From positions 24,050,552 to 24,114,551 of the forward strand of contig OX463832.1 in the NCBI GenBank assembly GCA_949825045.1: DNA of 64,000 bases, given 5' to 3'. Position 1 is the first letter of the stretch. Every line of letters begins with the position of its first letter. This DNA comes from Argyresthia goedartella. Lineage: Eukaryota > Arthropoda > Insecta > Lepidoptera > Argyresthiidae. Under the pieces are notes generated by a model, which worked only from the letters and a program-made list of their open reading frames with translations, was not told the DNA's origin and did not search any database. A program made the position numbers and the translations under genes. This document shows, one piece after another, positions 44,251 through 54,499 of this stretch.

Positions 44251-45648
44251 CATTTCAAAGAAGAAATTTATTAATTCCAAATATTTAAATTTACATTTTG
44301 AGTTGGATTTAGTTAAGAAAGAGTAAGGAATCCCATCGACTACAGGGGAAGAGTCGACAAGGCCTTCCAGTGCGCATTCTAATTCGCGGATAGAGAAAGG
44401 GGCGTCCATATTCCCACATGCAGAAATAAAGGACGGGGGAGAGGGGAGATCATAAGAATTAGGAGAGAATGGAGGAGAAAGTCTGTCAGCAAAAGCGTCC
44501 AGCCAAACTGCCGGATCATTAGAGGTCACATTCTCTATGTTCATAGAGCATCTAAATCTACGAATGTTTCTCCAGACTTCTGAAGGACGCGTGCGAGGAG
44601 AGAGACCTTCACAAAAAAAGTTCCAACCTGCTCTTTTTTTCCGATGGATTGTTCTTTTCGCTCGAGCAGCGGCGTGCTTATATTTAATGAAGTTATCCAT
44701 CGACATGTCAGAAATGTATAGTGTTTCAGCATCGTTTCTCTCCCCGATCACCAACGTACATTCGGAATCCCACCAAGGAGGTGAGACTCTATGATTCCTT
44801 GGCTTCTTAATAGGAATGTGTGAATTGGCAGATGACAAGATGGCATCAACAAAGTTATCATATATTGACAGGAAGTTATTAGAAGTGCATAGGGGAATTG
44901 AATCCATTTTAACATCTAGTGAGGAAGAGAAGTCATCCCAGTTAGCTTTAGACAAACTGTATCTAACAAGGGGGCAAGGGTCAATGGCGATATAAGACTG
45001 AGAATGAAGAGAAATAAGGACAGGGAAGTGGTCACTCCCAAAAGTACTAGAAAGCCTTTTCCATAGACATGAAGAAGAAAGAGAGGGGGAAGTAATAGTA
45101 AGATCGACAGCAGACTTGGGGTTCTGATGGGGAAGGACTCTACGAGTAGGGGAACCATCATTAATTATACAGAGATTTAAGTTATCCAAAAGATCAAGAA
45201 GAAGATGAGAGAAGGGGTCACACTTATAGGAACCCCACGAGATATGGTGGGAGTTGAAGTCTCCCATGACTATAACAGGGGGAGTAAGTGAGGAAATTAT
45301 AGCTTGTAGAGAGGGGATAAGTGAGGCTGTTGGGTTAGCTATGTACAAGGACAGAAAAGACACACCAAGAGCTCTAAGAGCTATGGCATTGATCTCCTGA
45401 CCATGGGGAGGGAGGGGAATTTGGGTAAAAGTAAGGGAACGTTTTACTAGTAAAGCGGTCCCTGCATACCCGTCGTCTCTGTCCTCCCGAAGGCATGAGT
45501 AACCAGGAACCCGAAAACGGGAACCAGGGACCAACCACGTCTCCGAGACGGCAGCGATGGCAGGTTTATATTGATCAATCAGATTAAGAAGTTCTGGTTT
45601 TTTAATCTTAATGCTTTGACTGTTCCACTGAAGTATTTGGGGGAACAT
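44215..45648 (-). CDS. LINE ORF2, N-terminal part: APE-type endonuclease
   Basis: The frame opens MFPQILQWNSQSI and shows the apurinic-like endonuclease residues in order: Asn9 in QWNSQS, Glu36 in SETWL, Asp130 and Asn132 in GDFNSHH, Asp182 in VDLTITS and Asp206-His207 in GSDHFPV. The domain nicks genomic DNA to prime reverse transcription. After residue 220 comes the linker towards the reverse transcriptase. The frame leaves the ORF2 register at a one-base deletion near 44250 and stops at 44215. The downstream frame carries the rest of the same protein. Confidence 0.9.
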   Translation of the reverse strand: MFPQILQWNSQSIKIKKPELLNLIDQYKPAIAAVSETWLVPGSRFRVPGYSCLREDRDDGYAGTALLVKRSLTFTQIPLPPHGQEINAIALRALGVSFLSLYIANPTASLIPSLQAIISSLTPPVIVMGDFNSHHISWGSYKCDPFSHLLLDLLDNLNLCIINDGSPTRRVLPHQNPKSAVDLTITSPSLSSSCLWKRLSSTFGSDHFPVLISLHSQSYIAIDPCPLVRYSLSKANWDDFSSSLDVKMDSIPLCTSNNFLSIYDNFVDAILSSANSHIPIKKPRNHRVSPPWWDSECTLVIGERNDAETLYISDMSMDNFIKYKHAAARAKRTIHRKKRAGWNFFCEGLSPRTRPSEVWRNIRRFRCSMNIENVTSNDPAVWLDAFADRLSPPFSPNSYDLPSPPSFISACGNMDAPFSIRELECALEGLVDSSPVVDGIPYSFLTKSNSKCKFKYLELINFFFEMVPPQLHGANKL

Positions 45649-47047
45649 TGTTAAGGATATTAGAAATTTGTATTAATTGTTGTGCAACGTTGGGCGGTAC
45701 TGAATCACTAAATTTAGATATTATATTTACAATGAGGGACAAAAGGGTTTCAATGAGGTTGTCGTTTGGGGATATAGATTGAGATGATTGAGAAAGGCAG
45801 AACCCATTAGGAACTGAGGATGTTGGATCTGCAATAATCATATTATGGGTTGATCTGTCATAACCTTTAAGTGGAGGAGGTCTGGACCTTTGGGAATAAA
45901 CTGTTTTTTTATAAGATGTTGAGGTAGTAGGGGCTGGAGTTGAGACCAATGGGGCTTTGAGCATGTCTGCATAGGATCTTCCAGATGAAGGGATCTTGAT
46001 AGAGGCTTCTCCATATGAGATGTTCTCTTGGGTCATCATGAGCTTTATTGATTTTTGTCTGCCCTGTTCAGGGCAGTTTTTGTCTGTGGCAACATGGTTG
46101 CCTGAACAGAAAATGCATGTTGGGTCGGTAGTCAATTCTGTACAATCTTCACCTAGGTGGGGCTGACAGCATCGGAAGCAACGGGGTTTAGAGCGGCATT
46201 GAGCCTTGACATGGCCAAAGCGAAGGCATTGATGACATTGAATTGTGGGCAATTGGTATGATTCAACTAGCAGGGACGTGTGGTAGGAGAAAATTCTTTC
46301 AGGTAAGACTTGGCCTCTAAAAGTTAACACGACAGACTGTGTAGGAACCCAAGAAGCAACATGATCCAGCCACTGCTTGCGATTCAATCTGCGTGCTTTC
46401 AGGATCTCGCCACATCCTGTTGGAAGATCCACAAACTCATCCATCGGCATGTCCACGGGGACACCCCTTACAAAGCCCATTCGGGATACTGCATATGTAG
46501 GGATATAGGCCTTGTATTTTTTTTTTTTAAGTAGCGGGTTTATTAGGAATTTATTTGCCTCACAATAGTTTGAGAATGTCACAGACATTTTATTTCTACC
46601 GGTTTTTTTAATTCCATCCTTTTTTATGTTTTTTATGTTTAGATTGTATAGAAGTTGACCGAATTTCAGTGGATTGAATGAAGTTGCAGAGTTATCAGCC
46701 TCTCTTTCCACTAATACTACATATGGGCCAATGTCCCCCTCACTATATGACCTAACGAGATCCCCCGTCAGGCTGGGATGAGTATAGGTGGTGACCACGG
46801 ATGCCGGTTGCAATCCCGGAGCCGTCACAGCTTTTTTAGCTGAAGAATCATTTTCTTTATCGACCCCTGGATAGGACCTTTTACCGTTCTGATTTAGGAT
46901 CTGGGGGGAGTTATCCGGGAATAAGGTCAACTCCATGCGCTCGTTATCCCCCATAGGATCCCTGGCCCCATCCGTCCCGCCAGGGTCCGCCGGGGGAGAA
47001 AATCCCTCACCCTCCATGTCCGAAGACATGGAGGGATCTAGACACAC
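45608..47047 (-). CDS. LINE ORF1, gag-like zinc-knuckle protein
   Basis: The 479-codon frame encodes a nucleic-acid chaperone-like protein that would coat the element's RNA. Three zinc knuckles are visible: CHQCLRFGHVKAQC (271-284), CFRCCQPHLGEDC (290-302) and CIFCSGNHVATDKNC (311-325). They are preceded by a basic, lysine-rich patch (about 143-180). The N terminus is acidic and proline-rich. The frame is intact. Methionines at 1, 7 and 11 are all possible starts. The stop lies 41 bases inside ORF2, so the two frames overlap, as is usual for this kind of LINE. Confidence 0.9.
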   Translation of the reverse strand: MCLDPSMSSDMEGEGFSPPADPGGTDGARDPMGDNERMELTLFPDNSPQILNQNGKRSYPGVDKENDSSAKKAVTAPGLQPASVVTTYTHPSLTGDLVRSYSEGDIGPYVVLVEREADNSATSFNPLKFGQLLYNLNIKNIKKDGIKKTGRNKMSVTFSNYCEANKFLINPLLKKKKYKAYIPTYAVSRMGFVRGVPVDMPMDEFVDLPTGCGEILKARRLNRKQWLDHVASWVPTQSVVLTFRGQVLPERIFSYHTSLLVESYQLPTIQCHQCLRFGHVKAQCRSKPRCFRCCQPHLGEDCTELTTDPTCIFCSGNHVATDKNCPEQGRQKSIKLMMTQENISYGEASIKIPSSGRSYADMLKAPLVSTPAPTTSTSYKKTVYSQRSRPPPLKGYDRSTHNMIIADPTSSVPNGFCLSQSSQSISPNDNLIETLLSLIVNIISKFSDSVPPNVAQQLIQISNILNNVPPNTSVEQSKH

Positions 47048-47197
47048 AAAAACTACTTACCTAGTTAAACAAAACAACCACTACCGGATAAACACAATCT
47101 CCACTCAAGGGGAGCCAATGATTAGGCAAAAGTTTGGAAAAAATCCCTCTGACACGTGTGATAAACAACAGACGCGAAAGCGGACCTCCTACCTACC

Positions 47198-47210
47198 TAG
47201 TGTGAACTCA
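47198..47210. repeat. Target-site duplication, 5' side of LINE
   Basis: It is the exact second copy of TAGTGTGAACTCA and marks the probable 5' start of the LINE at 47197. Confidence 0.75.
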
Positions 47211-47875
47211 CTAGCCTATCTATATCTGGCGGACTCATAATACGCTACAACGCAACCTCATTTGTCAAATTCTGATATGTAGATCTTCTTGGTGGAACAA
47301 ATGAAGCCTCCTTTTGGCGTCGCTGTTAGCCGGGTAAAAAAGTATATAGATAACTTGAATGTAGCTCTACATAATTAATTGTTGACAGAAGCGCCCTACT
47401 ATTGTGAGTAGTGGTAATGGGTGTGCTATTGATTTCTAGACACGGATGTGGGTCAGGTCAGGAGCTACAGCCGAGCGCAATGGGGGTTGCGGGTGACGGG
47501 GGGGGGGGGGGTCACTTATTGCACGTGGAAAACTTAATACATAACCACGATACACATTATCCGACGTATTCTGGAAATAGCTACTTCCGACGAAAAAATA
47601 GGGATTTTATAGCGTTGAAGAGTCTGTCTGTTGGTTATAAAATTTGGTTCAATAGTTTCCTTGTTAAGCTGGTAACTTTGGAAACACTAAACAGATTTTA
47701 ACTAAACATATTTAAGAACTATCGCAGGGAAGTCTACCATTTACAGTAAACCGAATTAAAATCCGTCCAACTGTTTTATCGCTAGGGTGCCACGGACAGA
47801 CATACAGACACACCAACACACCGACAGACGCTTCATATTTATAACAACCCCTCTTTTGGTCCTCGGGACTTAAAA
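47211..47875. other. No feature recognised
   Basis: It contains a run of 14 G at about 47498-47511 and a CAGACATACAGACACACC tract near 47800 that recalls family C. No gene is seen. Confidence 0.4.
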
Positions 47876-48116
47876 AAGGCTTGTGTTTAAGCGATTACCG
47901 AAAATTCGAAAATTTACTACCAATAAATTCGAAATGACTGCCAAAATTAGTAAATGATCACCAAATTGTGTTTGGATAAATGATCACCAAACTCCTTTTA
48001 ATGTTTTGTGTACTTAAGTTTATGTTTTAAGTATTTACTCTCTCCCCCTTTACCCTTCACCTAAGTTACCGCAGTATTTTGCCTTAATATTTTCTGCAAA
48101 TTTTGGTGATACAAAT
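47876..48116 (-). repeat. Family E-related element (variant E'), inverted copy
   Basis: It is the inverted partner of 1690-1930, with GGCTTGTGTTTAAGCGATTA, AATGATCACCAAA and CCTTTACCCTTCACCTAAG. Confidence 0.65.
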
Positions 48117-48119
48117 TTT

Positions 48120-48750
48120 GGGTAAGAAAAAATTATATTGGTGATCATTATATTTGTTGCCTTTCAAAAACTAATAGGCCTTATAACAGGCCACCGTCCA
48201 CTGAACAAACACTTGAAAGTTCCAAGTGCAATATCCCTCTATAGAGAGATAGCCCTCTATGCAGCGGGTGCAATGTACAGATGTAGTGAATAATCCTTTC
48301 CTATCGGCAAAACTCGGAACAACGATAACACCCGAATGGTGCCGATGTGTCTATGAATTACTGTATTATTAAATTACGTGTAGGTATCAAATAAATTGCA
48401 TACTTTATTTATCAATGTCGATGGGTACTGAGTGCGAGTGAAGTAGTAAGACAAAAACGAACATTTCCGAGAAAATACGAAAGGAAAGGATTATTCACTA
48501 CATCTGTAGGTGGAGTAAACTGACGAGCGCATGCCTTTGGCGTGTCCATCCACCAGGAAGTGGCTTGTTGGTCTAGCTAGCTAGTTGTATAAAACTCAGA
48601 GTTGAATCTCAATGTAGATGTCGCTGCTAGTCGGTGGAGGTCGTCTATCTGTCAACGTAGTCAAATTCTATTTACTTCTTCTATGGAATTCCGTAGAAAA
48701 GGCTCTTAGAGTAGTCTTTGGCTGGATTTCTTCCCGCTGTGGGATATTTA
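48120..48750. other. No feature recognised
   Basis: A short inverted pair around GGATTATTCACTACATCTGT (48288 and 48489 regions) is visible; otherwise there is no gene or shared repeat. The pair may be the TIRs of a further MITE of about 240 bp (about 48265-48508). Confidence 0.4.
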
Positions 48751-48751
48751 T

Positions 48752-48966
48752 GATAATAATACCTTGGTCACTATTCCCTGTATCTTGGGTACTAGACAAC
48801 GATACACATACTTATATAGATAAATATTATACTTGGATAGATAAACAACCATGACTAGGGTACAAACATCTAGTTCTCATCAAACAAATATTTGCCCCCA
48901 CCGGGTCTCGAACCCGGGACCCTTGGGTTCGTAGGCAGTGTCACTCACGACTCGGCCATTCGGGTC
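48752..48966 (-). mobile_element. SINE family B, copy 6, internally deleted
   Basis: The head and most of the body are present. About 35 bp near the tail, including GGGGCTAGATCAATG, are missing. Confidence 0.85.
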
Positions 48967-48967
48967 G

Positions 48968-49300
48968 CCATTAGGCAATGAAAGGACAGACAAATTAACT
49001 AATGAAGCGGTAGAGTGTGAAGATGTGTTCCCATACAAAGACTTCGTTCCTGATCTGTCTTCTCCGCCCAGGATATTGATGCTCGGCTCTTGGAATAAAG
49101 TTTGGGCAGAGAATAGCTAGACGGGTCGATTTTATAATAATATACAACCCAAAAGAAGCTATGGTTCCGTAAGGCCAAGCTCGGAAAGTCTCTTACGTCT
49201 ACTATTATCCGGATGTGTTTAGGACACACGTGCACACCGGCCCACCTCGCCAGGCTTGGCATTGTTCAGGACCTGCATTTGCTTGCGGGGCTGATGTGGG
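48968..49300 (+). pseudogene. LINE ORF2 region downstream of RNase H, degenerate
   Basis: Plus-strand frames give GSWNKVWAENS and then, after a stop and frame change, LTSTIIRMCLGHTCTPAHLA. This matches in order the TSTICRLRLGHSCTPVHLAK region of the LINE at 41682-47197 but belongs to a different family. It lies between two inverted SINE B copies. Confidence 0.75.
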
Positions 49301-49402
49301 AGATATTATAATAATAATAATAATAATAAATATTTCAAAAAACCACTTTTTGTTCGCAAGTCCGCTTTATGACCGTTCCTCCCTTGTTGCAGAGCTCATT
49401 TC

Positions 49403-49635
49403 CGACGACCGGAATGGCGGGGTCGGCAAATGACCCTGCCTACGAAGTCAAGGGTCCCGGGTTCGAGTCCCGGTGGGGGTGGCGGACTCTAGTCATGGTT
49501 GTTTATCTATCTAAGCATAATATTTATCTATATAAGTATGTGTATCGTTGTCTACTACCCAAGATACAGGGAGTCCTAGTTTGGGGCTAGATCAATGTGT
49601 GTAAATAGTGTCCAAGGTATTATTATTATTATATT
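49403..49635 (+). mobile_element. SINE family B, copy 7, internally deleted
   Basis: It has CGACGACCGGAATGGCGGGG, the B box and an ATT tail. About 35 bp after the tRNA-like head are deleted. With copy 6 it forms an inverted pair. Confidence 0.85.
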
Positions 49636-49639
49636 ATTT

Positions 49640-50590
49640 TCCGAGTCCCATTTCCCTCCTCTGTATCCTGCTTTTTATATAATTTTGATGTAAATATTTT
49701 TATAATAATTTTTGATCCTCATTTTATAAAAATAATAACTTGAGGTTGGCATAAGTGCAAGCCGGACAATGCCATAAAAAGTGACATGTTGGTCTAGTTG
49801 TACACAAGTCGGAGTTTAATCTCATAAGCTCAGTGCAGATGACGCTGGTGTGGTTAGTAGTGGTACTAGTGTAAAACTGTCAACGTTGTCAAATTCTATT
49901 TACTTCTTCTAATTATACCATGTGAGTCTATAAAGTGCACATATCAAACAGGGTTGGGAAGGATCAATTTTTTTTATTTTATTTTATTTTAATTTAAAAA
50001 AAAATATGTTTTCTTATTACCAACTTCAAAAAACATGTTTATCTTCGATATGGAAGGGTTTGCCGGGTTCAAATGAACTGGAAAGTAATGAATGGACAGG
50101 CGGTACCGCCAGTATCAAATAGTAACAAAAAGGTACTAACTGTAAACTGAAATACGCTTTGTTTGAGAATAATCCCCCATTTTTTACATTTTTTGGTAAT
50201 TGCTGTTTTTCAAAAAACTGGTACCCAAAACAAAATCATTTTACTATGGAATAGTAAAATGATAAAAAAATCATCATCATAAAAAAATAAGTTTCTACAC
50301 TTTTGGCGCATTAATGTTTTTAAATTCGGTCGGTAGAGGGTTAAATCGCAAAAACCAAATATAACGAAATTATGTTATGACAACTCCACCTGGAACCCTG
50401 GAAGTATGGTACCTTTACATATATTTTGTGAAAAATTTATGTAAACTCAAGAAAATTGTTTCCGAATTAAAAACATAAAATGTTTTTTCTTTAAAAAAAA
50501 TTGTTTTGATAAATATGTGCTTTTTTATTTTCCGGTCACAAAATTAAAATTACCAGGGAAATATTTCATATGTTGATTCGCTATCACTAA
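49640..50590. other. No feature recognised
   Basis: This is a long AT-rich stretch without a supported gene or repeat. Confidence 0.4.
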
Positions 50591-50592
50591 AA

Positions 50593-51196
50593 AAACCGGC
50601 CAAGTGCGATTTGGAACCGCGCACCGAGGGTTCCGCGCAAGTCGCATTTTTTTGTGACGGATCTAAAAATTTTCGGTTTTCAGATTTTTTCGTTTACTCA
50701 TGATACCTTGCTTCGTCCCAAATCTTACGATTCTCGAACAACGGAAAATACTCTATAGGAAGGACTCCTATCCCTTACGAATATCAGGAAACTTAAGCAA
50801 AATTGTGACTTGTATGGCGGTTTATGACCTCTGTGGCACTGCGATTGTGATTCTGCCTGCCATGCGGGAGGTCCCAGATTCGATCCCCGGCTGGGGATAA
50901 AAGACAAAAAAACCCCAGGTCTTGGATGTTTATATGTGAGTGACATCGCTGTTTCTGGTTCCCACGACACAGGGTATCCTAGTGTGGGGTCAGGACCTAT
51001 GAGTATAAGTGCCTGTATATAAATGTTTGTGTGTATAAGATTTTTTACATTTTCAAGAGACTACAGACTTTATTTATCGATATTAATTGTAACTTGATAC
51101 CTCAATGGGTTGTTAAGAAAAGTTTCTTGATAGACAGAAGAACAAGAAAGTGATCCTACAAGGGTTCTTTTCCTTCTAAGGTACAGAACCCTAAAA
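50593..51196 (+). repeat. Family C sister element with nested S2 SINE
   Basis: It begins AAACCGGCCAAGTGCGATTT and ends AAGGTACAGAACCCTAAAAA, the two C-type termini. SINE S2 occupies 50805-51045. Confidence 0.75.
50805..51045 (+). mobile_element. tRNA-derived SINE family S2, fullest copy
   Basis: Its head has TGTGGCACTGCGATTGTG and a B-box-like AGATTCGATCCCC. The body includes GGTCTTGGATGTTTATATG and GTTCCCACGACACAGGGTAT. It interrupts a family C element. Confidence 0.8.
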
Positions 51197-51276
51197 ATGG
51201 GGTTAACATTGAAGCTATCGCAAAAAACACCTGAACACATTCAAGAGAGCTTATGATATGTGTTTAGATAATCTAA

Positions 51277-51960
51277 AAATACTGAATTGCGCGACCAAAT
51301 TACTGGAATTGCGCGACTAAATTTCTGAATGATTGAGTCACCATTGGCTAAATAAAGATTGTCTGGGCGACGTGGTAAGTCAGGGTAGGTGAAGGATAAA
51401 ATGGGTTAGCGAAGCGAAGCCCCCTTTAACCTTCGTGTTAGGTTGAACAGGAAAGAACAACAAAATCCAATGCTGGATTTGTATTTATTGTTACTCGAAT
51501 TAAGGTATTTAAGAACCTGTTTTTAGATTTCTCGTCTCGGAATTGTGTCAGACGAAGCCAGTATTTCTAGTCGCGCTTATTTATTGTCGCTATTAAGTAA
51601 TTAAGTCTAACAAAACTTCTTGAAATGGGCGAAAAAAATACCGAATTGCGCGACTAAATTACTTAATGACTGAGCCACCATTGGCTAAATATAGAGTGTC
51701 TGGGTAGGTGAAGGATAAAAGGGGTTTGCGAAGCGAAGCTCCCTTTAACCTTCATATTAGGTTGGACATGAAAGAACAACAAAATCCAATGCTGGATTTA
51801 TATTTTATGTTACTCGAATTAAAGTATTAAAGAAGCTGTTTTTAGGTTTCTAGTAGCGGAATTCAGTATTTTTGTCAAGACGAAACCAGTATTTCTAGCC
51901 GCGCTTATTTATTGTCGCTATTCAGTAATTAAGTCAGGCAAAACCAGTATTTTGCAAAGC
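51277..51960 (+). repeat. Two tandem copies of an E-like element
   Basis: The units 51277-51625 and 51636-51960 each start AAAAATACTGAATTGCGC or its variant. They pass through GCGAAGCGAAGC and CAATGCTGGATTT and end TTATTGTCGCTATT with AGTAATTAAGTC. The core is of family E type, but the ends differ. Confidence 0.75.
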
Positions 51961-51984
51961 AAAAACAGGATTTACAGTCATATA

Positions 51985-52210
51985 TTTAACATATATACAT
52001 ACTCACTCACGCTCACGCTCACGCCTATTTCCCGGAAGAGGGGTAGGCAGAGACCAAAGACCTCCACCTGCTACGATCCTGGCATACATCTCTCGCTTCC
52101 TCAACATTCATAAGTCTCTTCATGCAATCTCGCCGGTTACGGGTACTTCGTATTTGCCCCTTCACTAACAAATCGCCGATTTGGTCTTTATAGGAGCTTC
52201 TTGCGTTTAA
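51985..52210. repeat. Common lepidopteran repeat fragment
   Basis: CGCCTATTTCCCGGAAGAGG followed by GGTAGGCAGAGACCAAAG is a motif I know from many lepidopteran repeats. Its class is uncertain; it may be the tail of a SINE or LINE. Confidence 0.5.
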
Positions 52211-52364
52211 ATGCTACCGTATTTGAAATGACCACCTCAAGGTATGGAAGCCTCCTTGCCGGTGGATCTAGGATTTACTCACCGAGGAGGAAAATGCCAG
52301 CCGGGTAGATTTTTGCGAATATTTGCTTAAACATTTAGAATGCGGCGGATTACAGCAGATGTCT

Positions 52365-52705
52365 TAGATACTATAGCTGTAATGTTAACCTAAGAAATAA
52401 TCACAGACTATGTGCGCCCCGGTTTAGACTCGCGAAGGTTAGCAATTCTTTCAAGGGTCAGTGCATTCTCTACTACAACAAGATACCTCTGGAGATTTTG
52501 AAATTGCCATTTGAGCAATTTGAAAAAGCATGTTAAAGCGACTTTGACAACCAATTTTTAAAAGAGATCTAAAAGTCAATCTGTGGGAATTTCTACGCCC
52601 TGCTTCTCCCACAGTGGTCCAATGTAGAGAAGAGGCAAAAAATTACGTTTGCTAAGTATATGTAAATATCTACAGTAATAAAGTACTTTGACTTGACTTG
52701 ACTGA
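52365..52705 (+). pseudogene. Jockey-type LINE C terminus and 3' UTR, internally deleted
   Basis: It encodes RNNHRLCAPRFRLAKVSNSF before passing, by a deletion, straight to the 3' UTR hairpin CTGTGGGAA/TTCTCCCACAG. It ends AATAAAGTACTTTGACTTG with short repeats. Confidence 0.85.
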
Positions 52706-52845
52706 TTGGTGATGTGACGAGGATATCTGGCTACAACCCTCTTACAGAGCTGCTATCGCTGCAATGGGTGTTCTAAGAAGCCACTTTGCCTACGAAAGGT
52801 GGTCGCAATGAAACGGGGGACAAAAAAAAACACGAAAAAAAAAAA

Positions 52846-53605
52846 GGTCATGTGCGAGTCCAACTTGCTCAAGAAGGGTTCCGTTCCACCGTACAACAGT
52901 AGGGATGGTGTGGAGTGAATAGTTTTCATTTTACATAGCAAAATGTTGTTTACAAATTTATTGGTGCAACTACTTTCACACTCCATGTACGTAACCAGGT
53001 GCATTCATAAGATTGTATGTGGTATTGAAAGAATTGTTGTATGGGAGTCCCCTTAAATTAAATGTCTGTTTTTTAGGGTTCCGTACCCAACGGGTAAGAA
53101 CGGAACCCTATTACTAAGACTTCGCTGTCCGTCCGTCCGTCCGTCCGTCCGTCTGTCACCAGGCTGTATCTCAAGAACCTAGCTAGCTAGAGAGTTGAAA
53201 TTTTCACAGATTATGTATTTCTGTTGCCGCTATAACAACAAATACTAAAAAACAGGATAAAATAAATATTTAAGGGGGCTCCCATACAACAATACCACAT
53301 ACAAACTTATGGATGCACCTGGTTACGTACATGGAGTGTGAAAGTAACCGCACCAATAACTTTGTAAACAATATTTTGCTGTGTAAAATCCAAACTATTC
53401 ACTCCACACCATCGCTTCCATTGAACGGTGGTACGGAACCCTTCGTGCGCGATTTAGACTCGCACTTGACCGGTTTTTTTAGTATTTGTTGTTATAGCGC
53501 CATCTCATCACATCATCAGTGAAGATTTCAACTGTCTAACTATCACGGTTCATGAGCTACTGTCTGGTGACGGGCGGACGGACGGACAGTGGAGGCTTCG
53601 CTTCG
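52846..53605 (+). repeat. Family C copy interrupted by another family C copy
   Basis: The 5' part (52846-53070) stops at CTGTTTTTTAG and the 3' part resumes at TATTTGTTGTTATAG (53483). Comparison with the intact copy at 9955-10382 shows these were adjacent. Confidence 0.85.
53073..53480 (-). repeat. Family C, short form, nested in a second C copy
   Basis: It is a complete inverted element from GGTTCCGTACCCAACGGG to CGCACTTGACCGG with GTCC units at 53126-53154. A TTTTTAG-like sequence stands on both sides. Confidence 0.85.
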
Positions 53606-54495
53606 CTCACCCCCTTTACCCTTCACCCTACCGCAGCGTTTTGCCCTGATATTTGCTGTGCAAATCAGTATTTTTGATGTGCAGTTTAATATTTCCCTTA
53701 CTAATTTGAGATCAGCTAGAACTTTTCGGAACAGCCCAGCGATATTGGTGCTGCAATTTTGTGAAGGAATTTTGTCGAATAATTGTACGCTGAAGTTGGA
53801 GAATATCCTCTAAATCGTCGATTGTAAGGGTTAGGGATGTTTTGGATAGATGTTTTAGATATCCACAAAAGTGTGTCTAATTACTCGGTTCAATCTTTTG
53901 GTTTACTTCTGACAAGTCTTTATTGCACATTAAAAGCACTATTTTCATTTAAAACTTCAAAAATGTCTTTGGGGCTGTCAAATGAAAGTGATTCACTGAA
54001 TAGAGTATATGGAATGTGAAAAGAAAAACAAAGGATTGAACAGTATTACATGTCATAACCTGTTTACAAACAATGCTATGATATTGGCATAACGAGAGAC
54101 ACAGATGTAATAATATGGACGAGCCATATGTATCACATATGCCCTTGATGGCACCTCGAGAGACGAATTTGTCACTTTTTTTGGCACTTTTTTTTAATTT
54201 ACTTCGCCTAGGTCTGGCGTGTAATACTGAATATGAATGTTTTGGTTTATTAATTGAACAAAATCCCCATTACCTACATTACGCAATGTGCCATTTTAAA
54301 TGTGACTTTAGTAGAAGCATCCAATTTGTTGAAGCCAGCTTACATTTTATAAAAAATGTATGTTTATGTAGCAAAAAAGGATCAGCAAAAATACTTTTTA
54401 TGTTTTAAGTATTTTTGTTGTTCTTACATGTTCAACCTAATACAAACCTAACCCCACCTAAGTTCAAAATTATTAATGTGCAGTTTAATATTTTC
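53605..54495 (-). repeat. Family E pieces in otherwise unassigned DNA
   Basis: E-type cores lie at about 53605-53695 (GGCTTCGCTTCGCTCACC to TTTTGATGTGCAGTTTAATA) and about 54385-54495 (AAGTATTTTTGTTGTTCTTA). Nothing is recognised between them. Confidence 0.55.
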
Positions 54496-54499
54496 CTTT

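Larger units (their letters stand above)
41682..47197 (-). mobile_element. Near-complete non-LTR retrotransposon (RNase-H-bearing LINE)
   Basis: A 5.5-kb minus-strand element holds ORF1 (gag-like) and ORF2 (endonuclease, reverse transcriptase, RNase H). The direct repeat TAGTGTGAACTCA stands at both borders (41669-41681 and 47198-47210). It matches at 13 of 13 bases and is read as the target-site duplication. This predicts a 5' UTR of about 150 bp, a 3' UTR of about 265 bp and a 3' end in short ATTG repeats, not poly(A). RNase H, two overlapping ORFs and a repeat tail suggest the I group; LOA or R1 relatives are possible. A single frameshift near 44250 is the only obvious defect, so the copy is probably young. 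Confidence 0.9.

Noticed and set aside
43704..44288. 194-codon plus-strand frame
   Set aside because: It is antisense to the LINE reverse transcriptase and is a shadow of that coding sequence.
53073..53480. Family C as a Helitron
   Set aside because: Insertion without clear TIRs is suggestive, but the ends do not show the expected TC start and CTRR end with a nearby hairpin.
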